Shown: positions 1 to 6,517, counted from the stretch's first letter. The stretch: DNA of 7,589 nucleotides from an uncultured Leucothrix sp. (GCA_937923375.1 CALAJG010000019.1:1-7589); one strand, 5' to 3'. Numbers and translations: made by a program. Notes: a model not told the origin generated them from the sequence alone.

Positions 1-1
1 C

Positions 2-364
2 ATCGAAATAATGGAGCGTGAAAACCTTTGTGGCCATGTGCAGGAAATGGGACCTTATTTCGCTGAGCGTTTGCAGGAGTTGAAGGATCTTCCGTTGGTG
101 GGTGATGTACGTGGCATGGGGTATATGCACTGTGTTGAGTACGTGGCGAATAAAGAAACTAAAGAATTACTGCCGGATGAAATTGGGATATCTAAGTTGA
201 TATCGGATGAGTGTGAAAAGCGGAGTGTGATGGTAAGGCCGGTTTGGCATTTGAATATATTGTCGCCGCCACTTGTGATGGGTAAGGAGCAGATTGATCA
301 TTTGGTTGAGGTGTTGAAAGAGAGTGTTTTGAGTGTGGCTGACAGGTTGGATATGTCGCTTTAG
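2..364 (+). CDS. Class III PLP-dependent aminotransferase, C-terminal fragment (5' end outside window)
   Basis: The reading frame is open from base 2, so this is the tail of a gene that starts upstream; the ATG at 11 is internal. About 120 residues are visible, and they match the small C-terminal domain of fold-type I class III aminotransferases. Visible signatures are a GDVRGMGYM stretch (the usual RG-G motif after the large domain), a conserved-type Arg in VRPV, the family's SPPL motif, and a closing helix of the 'eqidhlvevl' type. The catalytic PLP lysine and cofactor-binding residues lie upstream and cannot be seen. Class III enzymes transfer amino groups between an omega-amino or similar donor and a keto acceptor in the cytoplasm; the substrate cannot be told from this fragment. 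It ends at TAG 362-364, about 75 bases before the toxin-antitoxin operon, and shows no functional link to it. Confidence 0.88.
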   Translation: MEIMERENLCGHVQEMGPYFAERLQELKDLPLVGDVRGMGYMHCVEYVANKETKELLPDEIGISKLISDECEKRSVMVRPVWHLNILSPPLVMGKEQIDHLVEVLKESVLSVADRLDMSL

Positions 365-387
365 GTTGCTCTAAATTGCTGTTGAGT

Positions 388-417
388 TTGATGTTTAAGG
401 TATGATGGGTGTATGCT
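388..417 (+). promoter_or_regulatory. Candidate sigma70 promoter of the toxin-antitoxin operon
   Basis: TTGATG (388-393) and TATGCT (412-417) are separated by 18 bases and would start transcription near 423-425, a short distance before the antitoxin start. An alternative -10, TATGAT at 401-406, has a poorer -35 partner (TTGCTG at 376-381, 19-base spacer). Either -10 lies inside the inverted repeat at 399-428, which fits a promoter blocked by its own antitoxin. The element assignment is by eye only. Confidence 0.4.
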
Positions 418-428
418 ATTGTCATACC
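399..428 (+). promoter_or_regulatory. Inverted repeat, likely autoregulatory operator of the TA operon
   Basis: The perfect 7-base arms GGTATGA (399-405) and TCATACC (422-428) flank a 16-base spacer. A further half-site copy, GTATG, lies at 411-415 and can pair with CATAC at 423-427. The repeat spans the likely -10 region and ends about 18 bases before the antitoxin start. DUF1778/GNAT modules are generally autorepressed by ribbon-helix-helix antitoxin dimers bound to palindromic promoter sites, so this is the expected place for such an operator. The repeat is seen directly; binding is inferred. Confidence 0.55.
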
Positions 429-433
429 GAAAT

Positions 434-440
434 AAGGTGA
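434..440 (+). promoter_or_regulatory. Shine-Dalgarno site that decides the antitoxin start
   Basis: AAGGTGA at 434-440 directly touches the first in-frame ATG (441), which is too close to serve it. It sits 6 bases before the second ATG at 447, an ideal distance. The antitoxin therefore most likely starts at 447. Confidence 0.6.
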
Positions 441-446
441 ATGAAA

Positions 447-707
447 ATGGCAACAACTGTACTTAGCGTGCGCGTTAGTGAAACAGAGCGGAATCTGTTG
501 GAGACTGCAGCTAGACACGCCCATACAAATTTAAGCGACTTTATCCGCAAGAAAGCACTAGAATCTGCTGAAATGGAAATTCTGGCAAAAACTGTGGTAG
601 AAATTCCAGCTGAAAAGTGGGAAGAGTTTGAGTCGTGGATGAATGAACCTGCAAAAGTTATTCCAGAATTAAAAGAATTATTGAATATGAAACCAATATG
701 GGAATAA
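447..707 (+). CDS. DUF1778 ribbon-helix-helix antitoxin (TacA-like)
   Basis: This 86-residue protein is the antitoxin of a type II toxin-antitoxin pair. Its N-terminus (TTVLSVRVSETERNLLETAA, then a helix with NLSDFIRKKALESA) is the strand-helix-helix pattern of RHH DNA-binding antitoxins of the DUF1778 family. The strand should enter the operator's major groove as a dimer. The C-terminal half is acidic and tryptophan-bearing (VEIPAEKWEEFESWMNEPAK, then a hydrophobic helix), as in family members where it wraps the GNAT toxin and blocks its active site. Length fits the family (about 85-95 residues). An ATG at 441 would add two residues, but ribosome-site spacing favours 447. The stop overlaps the toxin start by 10 bases, implying translational coupling. 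The inverted repeat at 399-428 is the likely site of autorepression. Confidence 0.88.
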   Translation: MATTVLSVRVSETERNLLETAARHAHTNLSDFIRKKALESAEMEILAKTVVEIPAEKWEEFESWMNEPAKVIPELKELLNMKPIWE

Positions 708-1198
708 CAAAGCCGAGGCCGTTGGTTCGTGAAGACGACAGAGTGTCTTTTGATTGTGGTAAAGACTCATTGAACAAATGGTTTCATAATCACGCGTGGA
801 AAAATCAGGCGTCTAACGTGTCTCGTACTAACATTGTATGTGATGTCAAAACAGGCAGGATTGTTGGCTATGTCAGTCTTGCGACTACTGAGATAAGACG
901 CTCTTTATTGGCTAAGAAAAACCAACGAAATATGCCAGATCCTGTTCCCGCTCTGCTACTTGGCCAATTAGCAGTAGATATAGATTTTCAAGGACAGGGA
1001 GTTGCAAGTAATCTACTGTTATTTGCATTCAAAACGGCAATGCATATCTCAACTCAGATTGGCGGTTTTGGTTTGGTGACTCATCCTGTGGATGATGATG
1101 TGAGAAAGTTTTACGAGCGGTGGGGGTTTGAAAATAATCCGTTTGACCCTGAAGGTTCGATGATAATAAGGATGAGCGATTTATTAAAATCGCAATAG
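698..1198 (+). CDS. GNAT acetyltransferase toxin (TacT/AtaT-like)
   Basis: This 166-residue protein is a Gcn5-related N-acetyltransferase of the type II toxin group paired with DUF1778 antitoxins. Known members acetylate the free amino group of aminoacyl-tRNAs and stop translation; which tRNA this one hits cannot be read from sequence. The early block FDCGKDSLNKWF and the following 'NQASNVSRT' segment are typical of the group. The acetyl-CoA motif A is GQLAVDIDFQGQGVA, with the Q-x-x-G-x-A loop at residues 98-103. The family's conserved tyrosine lies in KFYERWGF at Y139, near the position of the catalytic Tyr in TacT. Length is normal and no key motif is missing, so the toxin looks intact. 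The start lies inside the antitoxin gene (10-base overlap, different frame) and no separate promoter is needed. No clear terminator follows. Confidence 0.9.
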   Translation: MGITKPRPLVREDDRVSFDCGKDSLNKWFHNHAWKNQASNVSRTNIVCDVKTGRIVGYVSLATTEIRRSLLAKKNQRNMPDPVPALLLGQLAVDIDFQGQGVASNLLLFAFKTAMHISTQIGGFGLVTHPVDDDVRKFYERWGFENNPFDPEGSMIIRMSDLLKSQ

Positions 1199-1216
1199 AG
1201 CCGTACACAAATCTAC

Positions 1217-1368
1217 TTATCTCATTCCACTGAGGTTACCTTCCCATTTTAGTTTTCCGTGTAGTTCCAGTTTTCTAATAGCCTGCTGCTGATTTCTCTA
1301 TACAAGTAGCTTGAGGCCAAGTTCAAACACTTCTTTTTTGTGCTGAGTCCGGTCGCTTTGAGAGCGCT
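1217..1368 (-). pseudogene. VapB-type antitoxin relic (N-terminus lost, frameshift and internal stop)
   Basis: Read from about 1368 down to TAA at 1219-1217, the minus strand encodes ALKATGLSTKK, then after a frame change EVFELGLKLLV, a TAG stop (1300-1298), and RNQQQAIRKLELHGKLKWEG followed by NLSGMR and stop. In order this is the body of short VapB antitoxins, whose usual pattern is 'ALKatGlkTKKEvvelaLrlLv...LrGklkWeGdLd.mR'. The frame change falls in a run of six A's (plus strand T's 1334-1339); one more base would restore TKKEVFEL exactly. The first 15-20 residues (the MRTN-IDD strand) are absent: upstream sequence stops resembling VapB at about 1369. No VapC toxin is present. The gene is dead unless the frameshift and stop are sequencing errors, which is unlikely for both. 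Confidence 0.7.
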
Positions 1369-1370
1369 AG

Positions 1371-1466
1371 CTGCCTGACTTTGGCTATCCGCCAGCGATT
1401 AGCCGTGATGAGGTCTATCAGGATGTGTTTGAGCAGGCTGAGAATTTTAAAAAGCATAACGTTTAA
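1371..1466 (+). pseudogene. Orphan C-terminal coding tail, possibly of a type I restriction HsdR subunit
   Basis: Directly after a TAG at 1368-1370, 31 codons run open to TAA at 1464-1466. They read LPDFGYPPAISRDEVYQDVF and then EQAENFKKHNV. There is no start codon at the front, and the ending looks like a protein's natural C-terminus: an amphipathic helix closing with 'vfeQAENFKKh'. From memory, similar endings (PP...DEVY..V..QAENFKK) occur in type I restriction HsdR proteins, but this rests on recall of the motif and is tentative. Homology begins just where the VapB relic on the other strand stops, so 1369-1371 looks like a rearrangement junction. The tail ends 3 bases before the convergent kinase stop at 1470. 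It could also be chance open frame, though the codon composition looks protein-like. Confidence 0.4.
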
Positions 1467-1469
1467 GAA

Positions 1470-3791
1470 TTACATCTTGGTCAAGTCTACATGCTTTAAA
1501 ATTATTTCAATTAATTCGTCAATAGCATACGGCTTAGCCAGATAATCATTCATCCCTGCATTCAGACACTTTTCCTCCTCTCCGCCGATAGCATGCGCAG
1601 TCAACGCGATGATTGGGCGATTGGGGATGTTTTTATCAGCCCTGATTATTCGAGTGGCTTCATAACCATTCATGTCGGGCAGGTCTAAATCCATTAGCAC
1701 GACATCAGAAGGTTGCTGCTGCATCTGGCGAATTGCATCGCTTCCAGTACCCGCTAAGGTGACTATAGCGCCTTTTGCCGTTAACAATTTTTGACCAATT
1801 AGCTGATTGAGCGGGTCATCTTCTACAAAAAGTAGATGGATGCCTGGCATAAGCATTGTGGCGTCTATATTTTTGCGAACAGTGGTTTCTGCTTGTTCAG
1901 TCTCAGACAGTATTGGAAAGTTGAGCGTGAAGAAAAAACAGGTTCCTGCGTGGTTTTGATTTCTTAACTGTAATTCGCCCCCCATTTGCTTGACCAATTG
2001 GTAGCTGATTGCTAAACCTAAGCCAGAACCGCTACGCCGTCGGTTAGCGCTCTCAACTTGAAAGAATGGTTTAAACAGATGAGGATGCTGGTCGTTAGGA
2101 ATGCCTATTCCTGTATCACTAATTTCAAAATGCACCGTCATCATGGAGGGATGAGTAGTGTTTGAGAGAACAATATCCAGCTTTACACCACCTTTGTCAG
2201 TGTATTTTATGGCGTTGTCCAATAGGTTAAGGAGAACCTGCTTCAGGTGCCCTGCATCACCCAGCAAAGTAGGGCAGTCAGTGGGTGTTATATAAACTCT
2301 TAATGTTAATCCTTTCTGTTCAGCTGACACACTCAACAGTTGGGTAATGTCATCAATTATACGGTCAAGATTAAATCGTTCTTGAGTCGTATGGGCTGCC
2401 TGAGTCCCTCGGCTCATCGCCCCAAGATCCAGAATATCATTGACTACATCCAGTAAATGTTGAGAGGCATATTCCTGCTTTTGTAGATAATTCTGTTGTG
2501 TCGGGTTGAGCGGTGTTTTCCTGAACAGCTCGCCAATACCAATCAACGCTTGTACCGGCGTCCGTAGCTCGTGACTGATGTTCATAAGGAAATTGTCTGT
2601 CGCCTCTTTGCTAACGGAAGCCCGTTGTTCTTGTTCACGCCATCCGCGTATTTTTTCGGATTGCACTAGCGACAATAATAATAAAAATACTAGAGTAGCC
2701 AGACCGGTGGAGTAGAGTTTGGCGCTTTGCCAATGTGCAGCCGCAACAACATTAACAACAGCGTTAGGTATCACCATCAAAAGGATAATTGCAAAGATAA
2801 ACAGAAAATACTTAGCAATGCGATTGCCTTGATAACTCCCGATTACACTGGCTACTAAGATCAGAACAAAGGCGAGAACGAACATCAGTTGGGGCAAATA
2901 AGTGCCTTGAGGAACCCAGCCTGTCACAAAGGTCAGTCCCGCTGAAACTATGGTTATGCCCAATATAAGTTTATCCAATGTGGGTGTACTTACTTGGGTC
3001 TTTAACAATTGACGACAAAATATGAGAAAGCTAATGACTGCAATATATATGGGTGCCGTAAAAAAATGCGAGCCTGTGTCTTGCAGAAAATCCAAGCCGG
3101 CATATACCGGTCGCGTTATCTGCAAAATTGCGGCCACGGAAGCGATGTGGATAGCCAGGGTTAAATAACTACTCTCGCGCAGCACCACAAAAGACAGTAA
3201 ATTATAAATAGCCATTATTAGCAGGGCGGCAATTATACTGGCATAGAGATTATGATCCTGTCGTGTTTGTTCGATAAAAGCATCTGAGGAAAATAGTTCG
3301 ATAGGTAGGCTAAGTATCGAGTCACCATTGCTCGCACGTAAATAAAACGTCAAGGGTTTTTGCTTAGGTAAGGTCAGTGACCAGGCATGCGGTCCATAGT
3401 CAGGCAGATTACGAGTGATGTCGTTGCTTATGTCTCGCTTGTCGGCATCAAATACATAGAGCACGACGTCTTGACCCAGCAGCGAATTTATCCTCGTATA
3501 CCATTTTAAATCAGATTGGTTTAGCAGAGTAAATCGTACCCAATAAGCCGAACGAGTTCGGCCAAAGTTTGGTGTTTTCTGTGTGTTTGGTTGAAACTGC
3601 TCACTGTAATCAGGGGTAATAACTTGCTGGATACTTAGCGTGTGCTTCGGGTCTTCCAAAATGTCCATGTGAGAGGCAAGGCTGAGTTTACTGGATTCGT
3701 TAGTGAGTATGACCGTAGGTTGGGGAGCCGCCTGAATGATTTCCATGCAAAATATGAAAATCAGCAGCAGACAATATTTAATCATCTGCAT
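1470..3791 (-). CDS. Hybrid sensor histidine kinase, 7TMR-DISM / HisKA / HATPase_c / REC (downstream copy)
   Basis: This 773-residue inner-membrane kinase starts with a signal peptide (residues 1 to about 22, ending in IIQAA). Residues ~25-175 form a periplasmic 7TMR-DISMED2-type domain, marked by SAYWVRFTLLNQSD. About seven hydrophobic helices span ~183-376. HisKA follows with phospho-acceptor H407 in ISHELRTP. HATPase_c has N526 (DNAIKYT), DTGIGI at 559-564 and GSGLGL at 588-593. The C-terminal REC domain has acidic D658/D659, phospho-acceptor D701 in VLMDLDLP, T731 and K753. All key residues are present, so kinase and receiver should be active. There is no HAMP or PAS domain: sensing must come from the DISM/7TM part, a class thought to bind carbohydrate-like or membrane ligands. 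The ATG shares one base with the upstream kinase's TGA (TGATG), and no strong ribosome site precedes it, so translation is probably coupled. The C-terminal REC implies an HPt partner, found at 6518-6877. Confidence 0.93.
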   Translation of the reverse strand: MQMIKYCLLLIFIFCMEIIQAAPQPTVILTNESSKLSLASHMDILEDPKHTLSIQQVITPDYSEQFQPNTQKTPNFGRTRSAYWVRFTLLNQSDLKWYTRINSLLGQDVVLYVFDADKRDISNDITRNLPDYGPHAWSLTLPKQKPLTFYLRASNGDSILSLPIELFSSDAFIEQTRQDHNLYASIIAALLIMAIYNLLSFVVLRESSYLTLAIHIASVAAILQITRPVYAGLDFLQDTGSHFFTAPIYIAVISFLIFCRQLLKTQVSTPTLDKLILGITIVSAGLTFVTGWVPQGTYLPQLMFVLAFVLILVASVIGSYQGNRIAKYFLFIFAIILLMVIPNAVVNVVAAAHWQSAKLYSTGLATLVFLLLLSLVQSEKIRGWREQEQRASVSKEATDNFLMNISHELRTPVQALIGIGELFRKTPLNPTQQNYLQKQEYASQHLLDVVNDILDLGAMSRGTQAAHTTQERFNLDRIIDDITQLLSVSAEQKGLTLRVYITPTDCPTLLGDAGHLKQVLLNLLDNAIKYTDKGGVKLDIVLSNTTHPSMMTVHFEISDTGIGIPNDQHPHLFKPFFQVESANRRRSGSGLGLAISYQLVKQMGGELQLRNQNHAGTCFFFTLNFPILSETEQAETTVRKNIDATMLMPGIHLLFVEDDPLNQLIGQKLLTAKGAIVTLAGTGSDAIRQMQQQPSDVVLMDLDLPDMNGYEATRIIRADKNIPNRPIIALTAHAIGGEEEKCLNAGMNDYLAKPYAIDELIEIILKHVDLTKM

Positions 3792-6091
3792 CAGCCAAGT
3801 TGAGTATTGGTTTCAGATGTTACAAGCCACTTGACTATCATGTTTTGTAAGTCATCCAGTTCAAAAGGTTTAGATAGATAATCATTCATCCCTGCTGCTA
3901 AACAGCGTTCTCTCTCGCCTGCCACTGCATGGGCCGTTAGTGCGACAATGACTAAATCGTTAAATCCCGGGAGTAACCGAACTCTCCTAGTTGTTTCATA
4001 ACCGTCGACATTAGGCATACTGATATCCATAAACATTAGATCAAAACTATGCCGTTGTATCAGCTCAATTGCCTCTTCACCACTTTCTGCAACCGCCGCT
4101 TCTACGCCACAGGCCTGCAAGAGCTTATCACCAAAAAAGCGATTCATTTCATCATCGTCAACCAGCAATACCTTAAATCCATTTAGGTTTTGAGGAAGTG
4201 TAAGCAGTTCTTTTTCTTGTTTTGGCGTGCTGGCCGCTAATGGAAACTTCAACGTGAAACTAAAGCAGCTACCTTGCTTATAGATGCTGCGGACGGTTAT
4301 TTCACCGCCCATTCTTGTGATTAGTTTTTGACTGATCGCCAGACCTAAGCCTGAGCCTCCATATTGTCGATTAGTGCTGCTTTCGGCTTGGCTGAAAACC
4401 TGAAAGAGCCGTTCTTGCTGTGTTTTGGTTAAACCTACCCCTGTGTCATTAACTTCAAAGCTTAGGCACGCTTCGTCCTCGCTTATTTCAACAGGAGTGA
4501 TTGCAAGTGATACTTTACCGCTAGGGGTAAACTTAATGGCATTTCCAAGAAGATTGATGAGCACTTGGTTAAGTCTGGTTGGGTCGCCAATCAGCTGCTT
4601 TTTAAGGGGCAAAAAGTGGTTGTCTATGGTTAATGCCAGCTGCTTGTTTGAGGCTGACTCAGCCACTAACTGTTTTAACGTACTTAGTAGTTCCTCTAAC
4701 TTAAATGGTACCGCCTCAAGTTCAAGTAATTGATGGTCGACACGCGCTAAGTCCAGCAGATCATTAACCAGTGATAGCATGTGGACTGAAGAGTCATTTA
4801 ATCGACTAACATACTCTGTCTGCTCTTTTGAGAGTTCAGTCAGCTTCAACAATCTCCCCGCTCCAACAACTGCGTTCATCGGGGTGCGTAACTCATGACT
4901 CATTGTCGTTAGAAATTCATCTTTGGCTTGGTTGCTTGCTGCGGTTCGTTCTAAGTATTCACTTTGAAGGCGTATTTTCTCCGCCTGAGTTAATGACATA
5001 ATCAGCAATGAGATTAGCGTTGCGATGTAAAACAAGTTGGTGACTAGCGGGTAATATTCTATTGCCCCTACAACGGTTAACATTAGGGGTATAGACGACA
5101 TCAAAAAAATCATCATTGCGACGGCTAAACTTTTTGGTAGCCTGTGATCACTCTTAAATAGCCTGACAAGTGTTAGTATAATTAATGATAATCCATAGAT
5201 TCCAAGAAACCCTGCGAGAGTAAGGCCGTTGCCGTAAGTTAGCGCAACACTCATTAGAACCAAGCCGAGAATGCTGCCCAGGTCATACCAAACAAGCAAC
5301 TCTGGTTGCTGTTGGCGAACGTCAAGTAGCCTTATTCCAAGGCGAAGTCCACTGATTAGCACGATAAATACAAAGGAAGGACCCAGCCAGCCAAGGTTCT
5401 CTGGGATCCATGGGAAAAAACTGAGTAAACCTTCATTATTTCCCATGGTTAAAGCAACGCCGACGATAAACACAGAAAGTGTTAAAAATGCGCTATCCCG
5501 AAGATGTATGAAGTACAGAAAATTGTAGGCGGCTAACACTAAAAGCCCTGACATTAAAAAGGCGAAAAATGCATGCCAATAGGCGATATGATCTATAGCG
5601 CCCAAAGCATTAAAAAGCCGCAGCGAAATGATTGCTGAACCCTGAGGGTCGTATATCTGGACATAAACTGTTGTTTCTTTGGCAGGCTCAAACGCTAACT
5701 GATAGCGATTGGTTTTGGACCATTTCATTTTCTTCTGTTTTTTATAGGTGCCGTTTTCTTCAGTGAATACATTTACTTCGCGTGAGATAGAGCCACTAAC
5801 CTGTAAATATCGATGTATATCTTGTGTCTGGTTGATGGCGGTGAAACGAAGCCAATGATGACTTTTGCTAAAGCCTATGTTGATGAAGTATCCAGACTGT
5901 GGGGTAAATGTTTTTTCACCAGTTAATAAGTCTTCGATAGTTAACTGTCTTCCAGAATCTTCGTAATACTCTGCGTGAGGCAATAACTCAATTGATGGAC
6001 TATCTGATGGTAGAAGTATTAGAGCAGCAGCAAAAGCTTGATCCATTATTACAATAATGAATAGGCCTAAACAGCAGCAAAATTTACCCAT
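3791..6091 (-). CDS. Hybrid sensor histidine kinase, 7TMR-DISM / HisKA / HATPase_c / REC (upstream copy)
   Basis: This 766-residue protein has the same plan as the kinase that follows it. It has a signal peptide (about 1-21, cysteine-rich), a periplasmic DISM domain ~25-165 (HWLRFTAINQT) and seven membrane helices ~171-368. A short helical linker with QAEKIR leads to HisKA with H399 in MSHELRTP. HATPase_c has N517 (GNAIKFT), DTGVGL at 549-554 and GGSGLGL at 578-584. REC has D645-D647, phospho-acceptor D689 (FMDISMP), T719 and K741. The catalytic set is complete. The start is placed at ATG 6091 because AGGG (6102-6099) lies 7 bases upstream, overlapping the preceding gene's stop; a TTG at 6097 would be only one base from that site. 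The shared architecture, down to the YEDS/ILED-type motif near the N-terminus, points to an old tandem duplication. The sensory halves have diverged much more than the kinase halves, suggesting different ligands or a heteromeric sensor. Confidence 0.93.
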   Translation of the reverse strand: MGKFCCCLGLFIIVIMDQAFAAALILLPSDSPSIELLPHAEYYEDSGRQLTIEDLLTGEKTFTPQSGYFINIGFSKSHHWLRFTAINQTQDIHRYLQVSGSISREVNVFTEENGTYKKQKKMKWSKTNRYQLAFEPAKETTVYVQIYDPQGSAIISLRLFNALGAIDHIAYWHAFFAFLMSGLLVLAAYNFLYFIHLRDSAFLTLSVFIVGVALTMGNNEGLLSFFPWIPENLGWLGPSFVFIVLISGLRLGIRLLDVRQQQPELLVWYDLGSILGLVLMSVALTYGNGLTLAGFLGIYGLSLIILTLVRLFKSDHRLPKSLAVAMMIFLMSSIPLMLTVVGAIEYYPLVTNLFYIATLISLLIMSLTQAEKIRLQSEYLERTAASNQAKDEFLTTMSHELRTPMNAVVGAGRLLKLTELSKEQTEYVSRLNDSSVHMLSLVNDLLDLARVDHQLLELEAVPFKLEELLSTLKQLVAESASNKQLALTIDNHFLPLKKQLIGDPTRLNQVLINLLGNAIKFTPSGKVSLAITPVEISEDEACLSFEVNDTGVGLTKTQQERLFQVFSQAESSTNRQYGGSGLGLAISQKLITRMGGEITVRSIYKQGSCFSFTLKFPLAASTPKQEKELLTLPQNLNGFKVLLVDDDEMNRFFGDKLLQACGVEAAVAESGEEAIELIQRHSFDLMFMDISMPNVDGYETTRRVRLLPGFNDLVIVALTAHAVAGERERCLAAGMNDYLSKPFELDDLQNMIVKWLVTSETNTQLG

Positions 6092-6100
6092 TGACAATCC

Positions 6101-6385
6101 CTAATCATCTTTTGAGAAAGCAGCTTTGATAACGGAGTAACTTATGCGAGATAACTCCCGATATTCAATTTCCATCTGCACGTGATCATGCCAACTCATA
6201 ACCACTTCACGAACCGCATAAGGTTTTAACAATATACCAGAAACAACGAGTAGCCCCAGAATGCTGGAGAGTACAAAGGCCGCGCCTATGGTAGGCGTTG
6301 GAAGTGAGCCATTTATACAACTGCTACACTTTAATCTGAGCCCGAGTGTGGCTCTCCTACTCATATTTGCTAGTCGGATTATCAT
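6101..6385 (-). CDS. Small single-pass membrane protein of unknown function
   Basis: I do not recognise a family for this 94-residue protein. The N-terminus (1-30) is basic and carries a CSSC pair (C20, C23). One strong hydrophobic helix spans about 33-53. The C-terminal 41 residues form a likely amphipathic helix rich in charged and aromatic residues (SWHDHVQMEIEYRELSR). By the positive-inside rule the N-terminus and cysteines face the cytoplasm and the C-terminal helix the periplasm. The start is well supported: GGGAGGG (6399-6393) is 7 bases before the ATG. A second ATG at codon 8 has no ribosome site. The stop overlaps the ribosome site of the following kinase, so it is co-translated in the same operon. 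It is first in that operon, directly after the promoter and palindrome, which suggests a kinase accessory or modulator. That role is inferred from position only. Confidence 0.72.
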   Translation of the reverse strand: MIIRLANMSRRATLGLRLKCSSCINGSLPTPTIGAAFVLSSILGLLVVSGILLKPYAVREVVMSWHDHVQMEIEYRELSRISYSVIKAAFSKDD

Positions 6386-6403
6386 TGCCCATCCCTCCCA
6401 TCA

Positions 6404-6424
6404 CTGATGTTGAAATCACATCAG
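6404..6424 (-). promoter_or_regulatory. Perfect 21-bp palindrome between promoter and kinase operon
   Basis: CTGATGT (6404-6410) and ACATCAG (6418-6424) are perfect 7-base arms around a 7-base centre. On the minus strand the element begins 7 bases downstream of the proposed -10 (6437-6432) and ends 5 bases before the GGGAGGG ribosome site. It therefore covers the predicted transcription start and leader. This is the usual place for a repressor operator; in RNA it could also form a short hairpin near the 5' end. The binder is unknown. The inverted repeat is seen directly; its role is inferred. Confidence 0.5.
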
Positions 6425-6431
6425 CAAAGCT

Positions 6432-6459
6432 AACATAGGCACAAAAACAACGATTGCAA
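6432..6459 (-). promoter_or_regulatory. Candidate sigma70 promoter for the small protein / two-kinase operon
   Basis: On the minus strand TTGCAA (6459-6454) and TATGTT (6437-6432) are 16 bases apart and would start transcription near 6425, giving a leader of about 40 bases. This is the best pair in the 132-base gap between the HPt gene and the small membrane protein gene, and is read by eye. The moderate -35 and -10 matches fit a promoter needing an activator, such as one bound at 6462-6476. Confidence 0.45.
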
Positions 6460-6461
6460 AC

Positions 6462-6476
6462 GTAACAATTCTTTAC
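6462..6476 (-). promoter_or_regulatory. Tandem GTAAA-type half-sites, possible OmpR-family regulator site
   Basis: On the minus strand GTAAA (6476-6472), 5 bases, then GTTAC (6466-6462) lie just 2 bases upstream of the proposed -35. Two half-sites in the same orientation, repeated every 10 bases and next to the -35, are how OmpR-family dimers such as CpxR (GTAAA-N5-GTAAA) commonly bind. The second half-site matches imperfectly. Direct control by the response regulator at 6979-7589 is a guess from proximity. An 11-bp palindrome (6477-6487, ATTTC/GAAAT arms) sits immediately beyond. Confidence 0.3.
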
Positions 6477-6517
6477 ATTTCTGAAATTAAAAAATTTATG
6501 AGTAAAGGGTGTCGGTT

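Noticed and set aside
192..524. 110-codon open frame on the minus strand
   Set aside because: It runs across the end of the aminotransferase, the gap and the antitoxin start in antisense, has low-complexity composition and no recognisable domain; it is a shadow of the real + strand genes.
1441..1480. Possible bidirectional terminator between the orphan tail and the kinase stop (AT-rich, TTTTAAAA)
   Set aside because: The short AT palindrome has no GC-rich stem and no T run in a suitable position; I see no convincing intrinsic terminator anywhere in the window.
4425..4733. 102-codon open frame on the + strand
   Set aside because: It is antisense to the HATPase and HisKA region of the upstream kinase, is serine-rich and has no ribosome site; the opposite strand is clearly coding.
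5271..5528. 85-codon open frame on the + strand
   Set aside because: It is antisense to the membrane domain of the upstream kinase and shows no domain or plausible start context.
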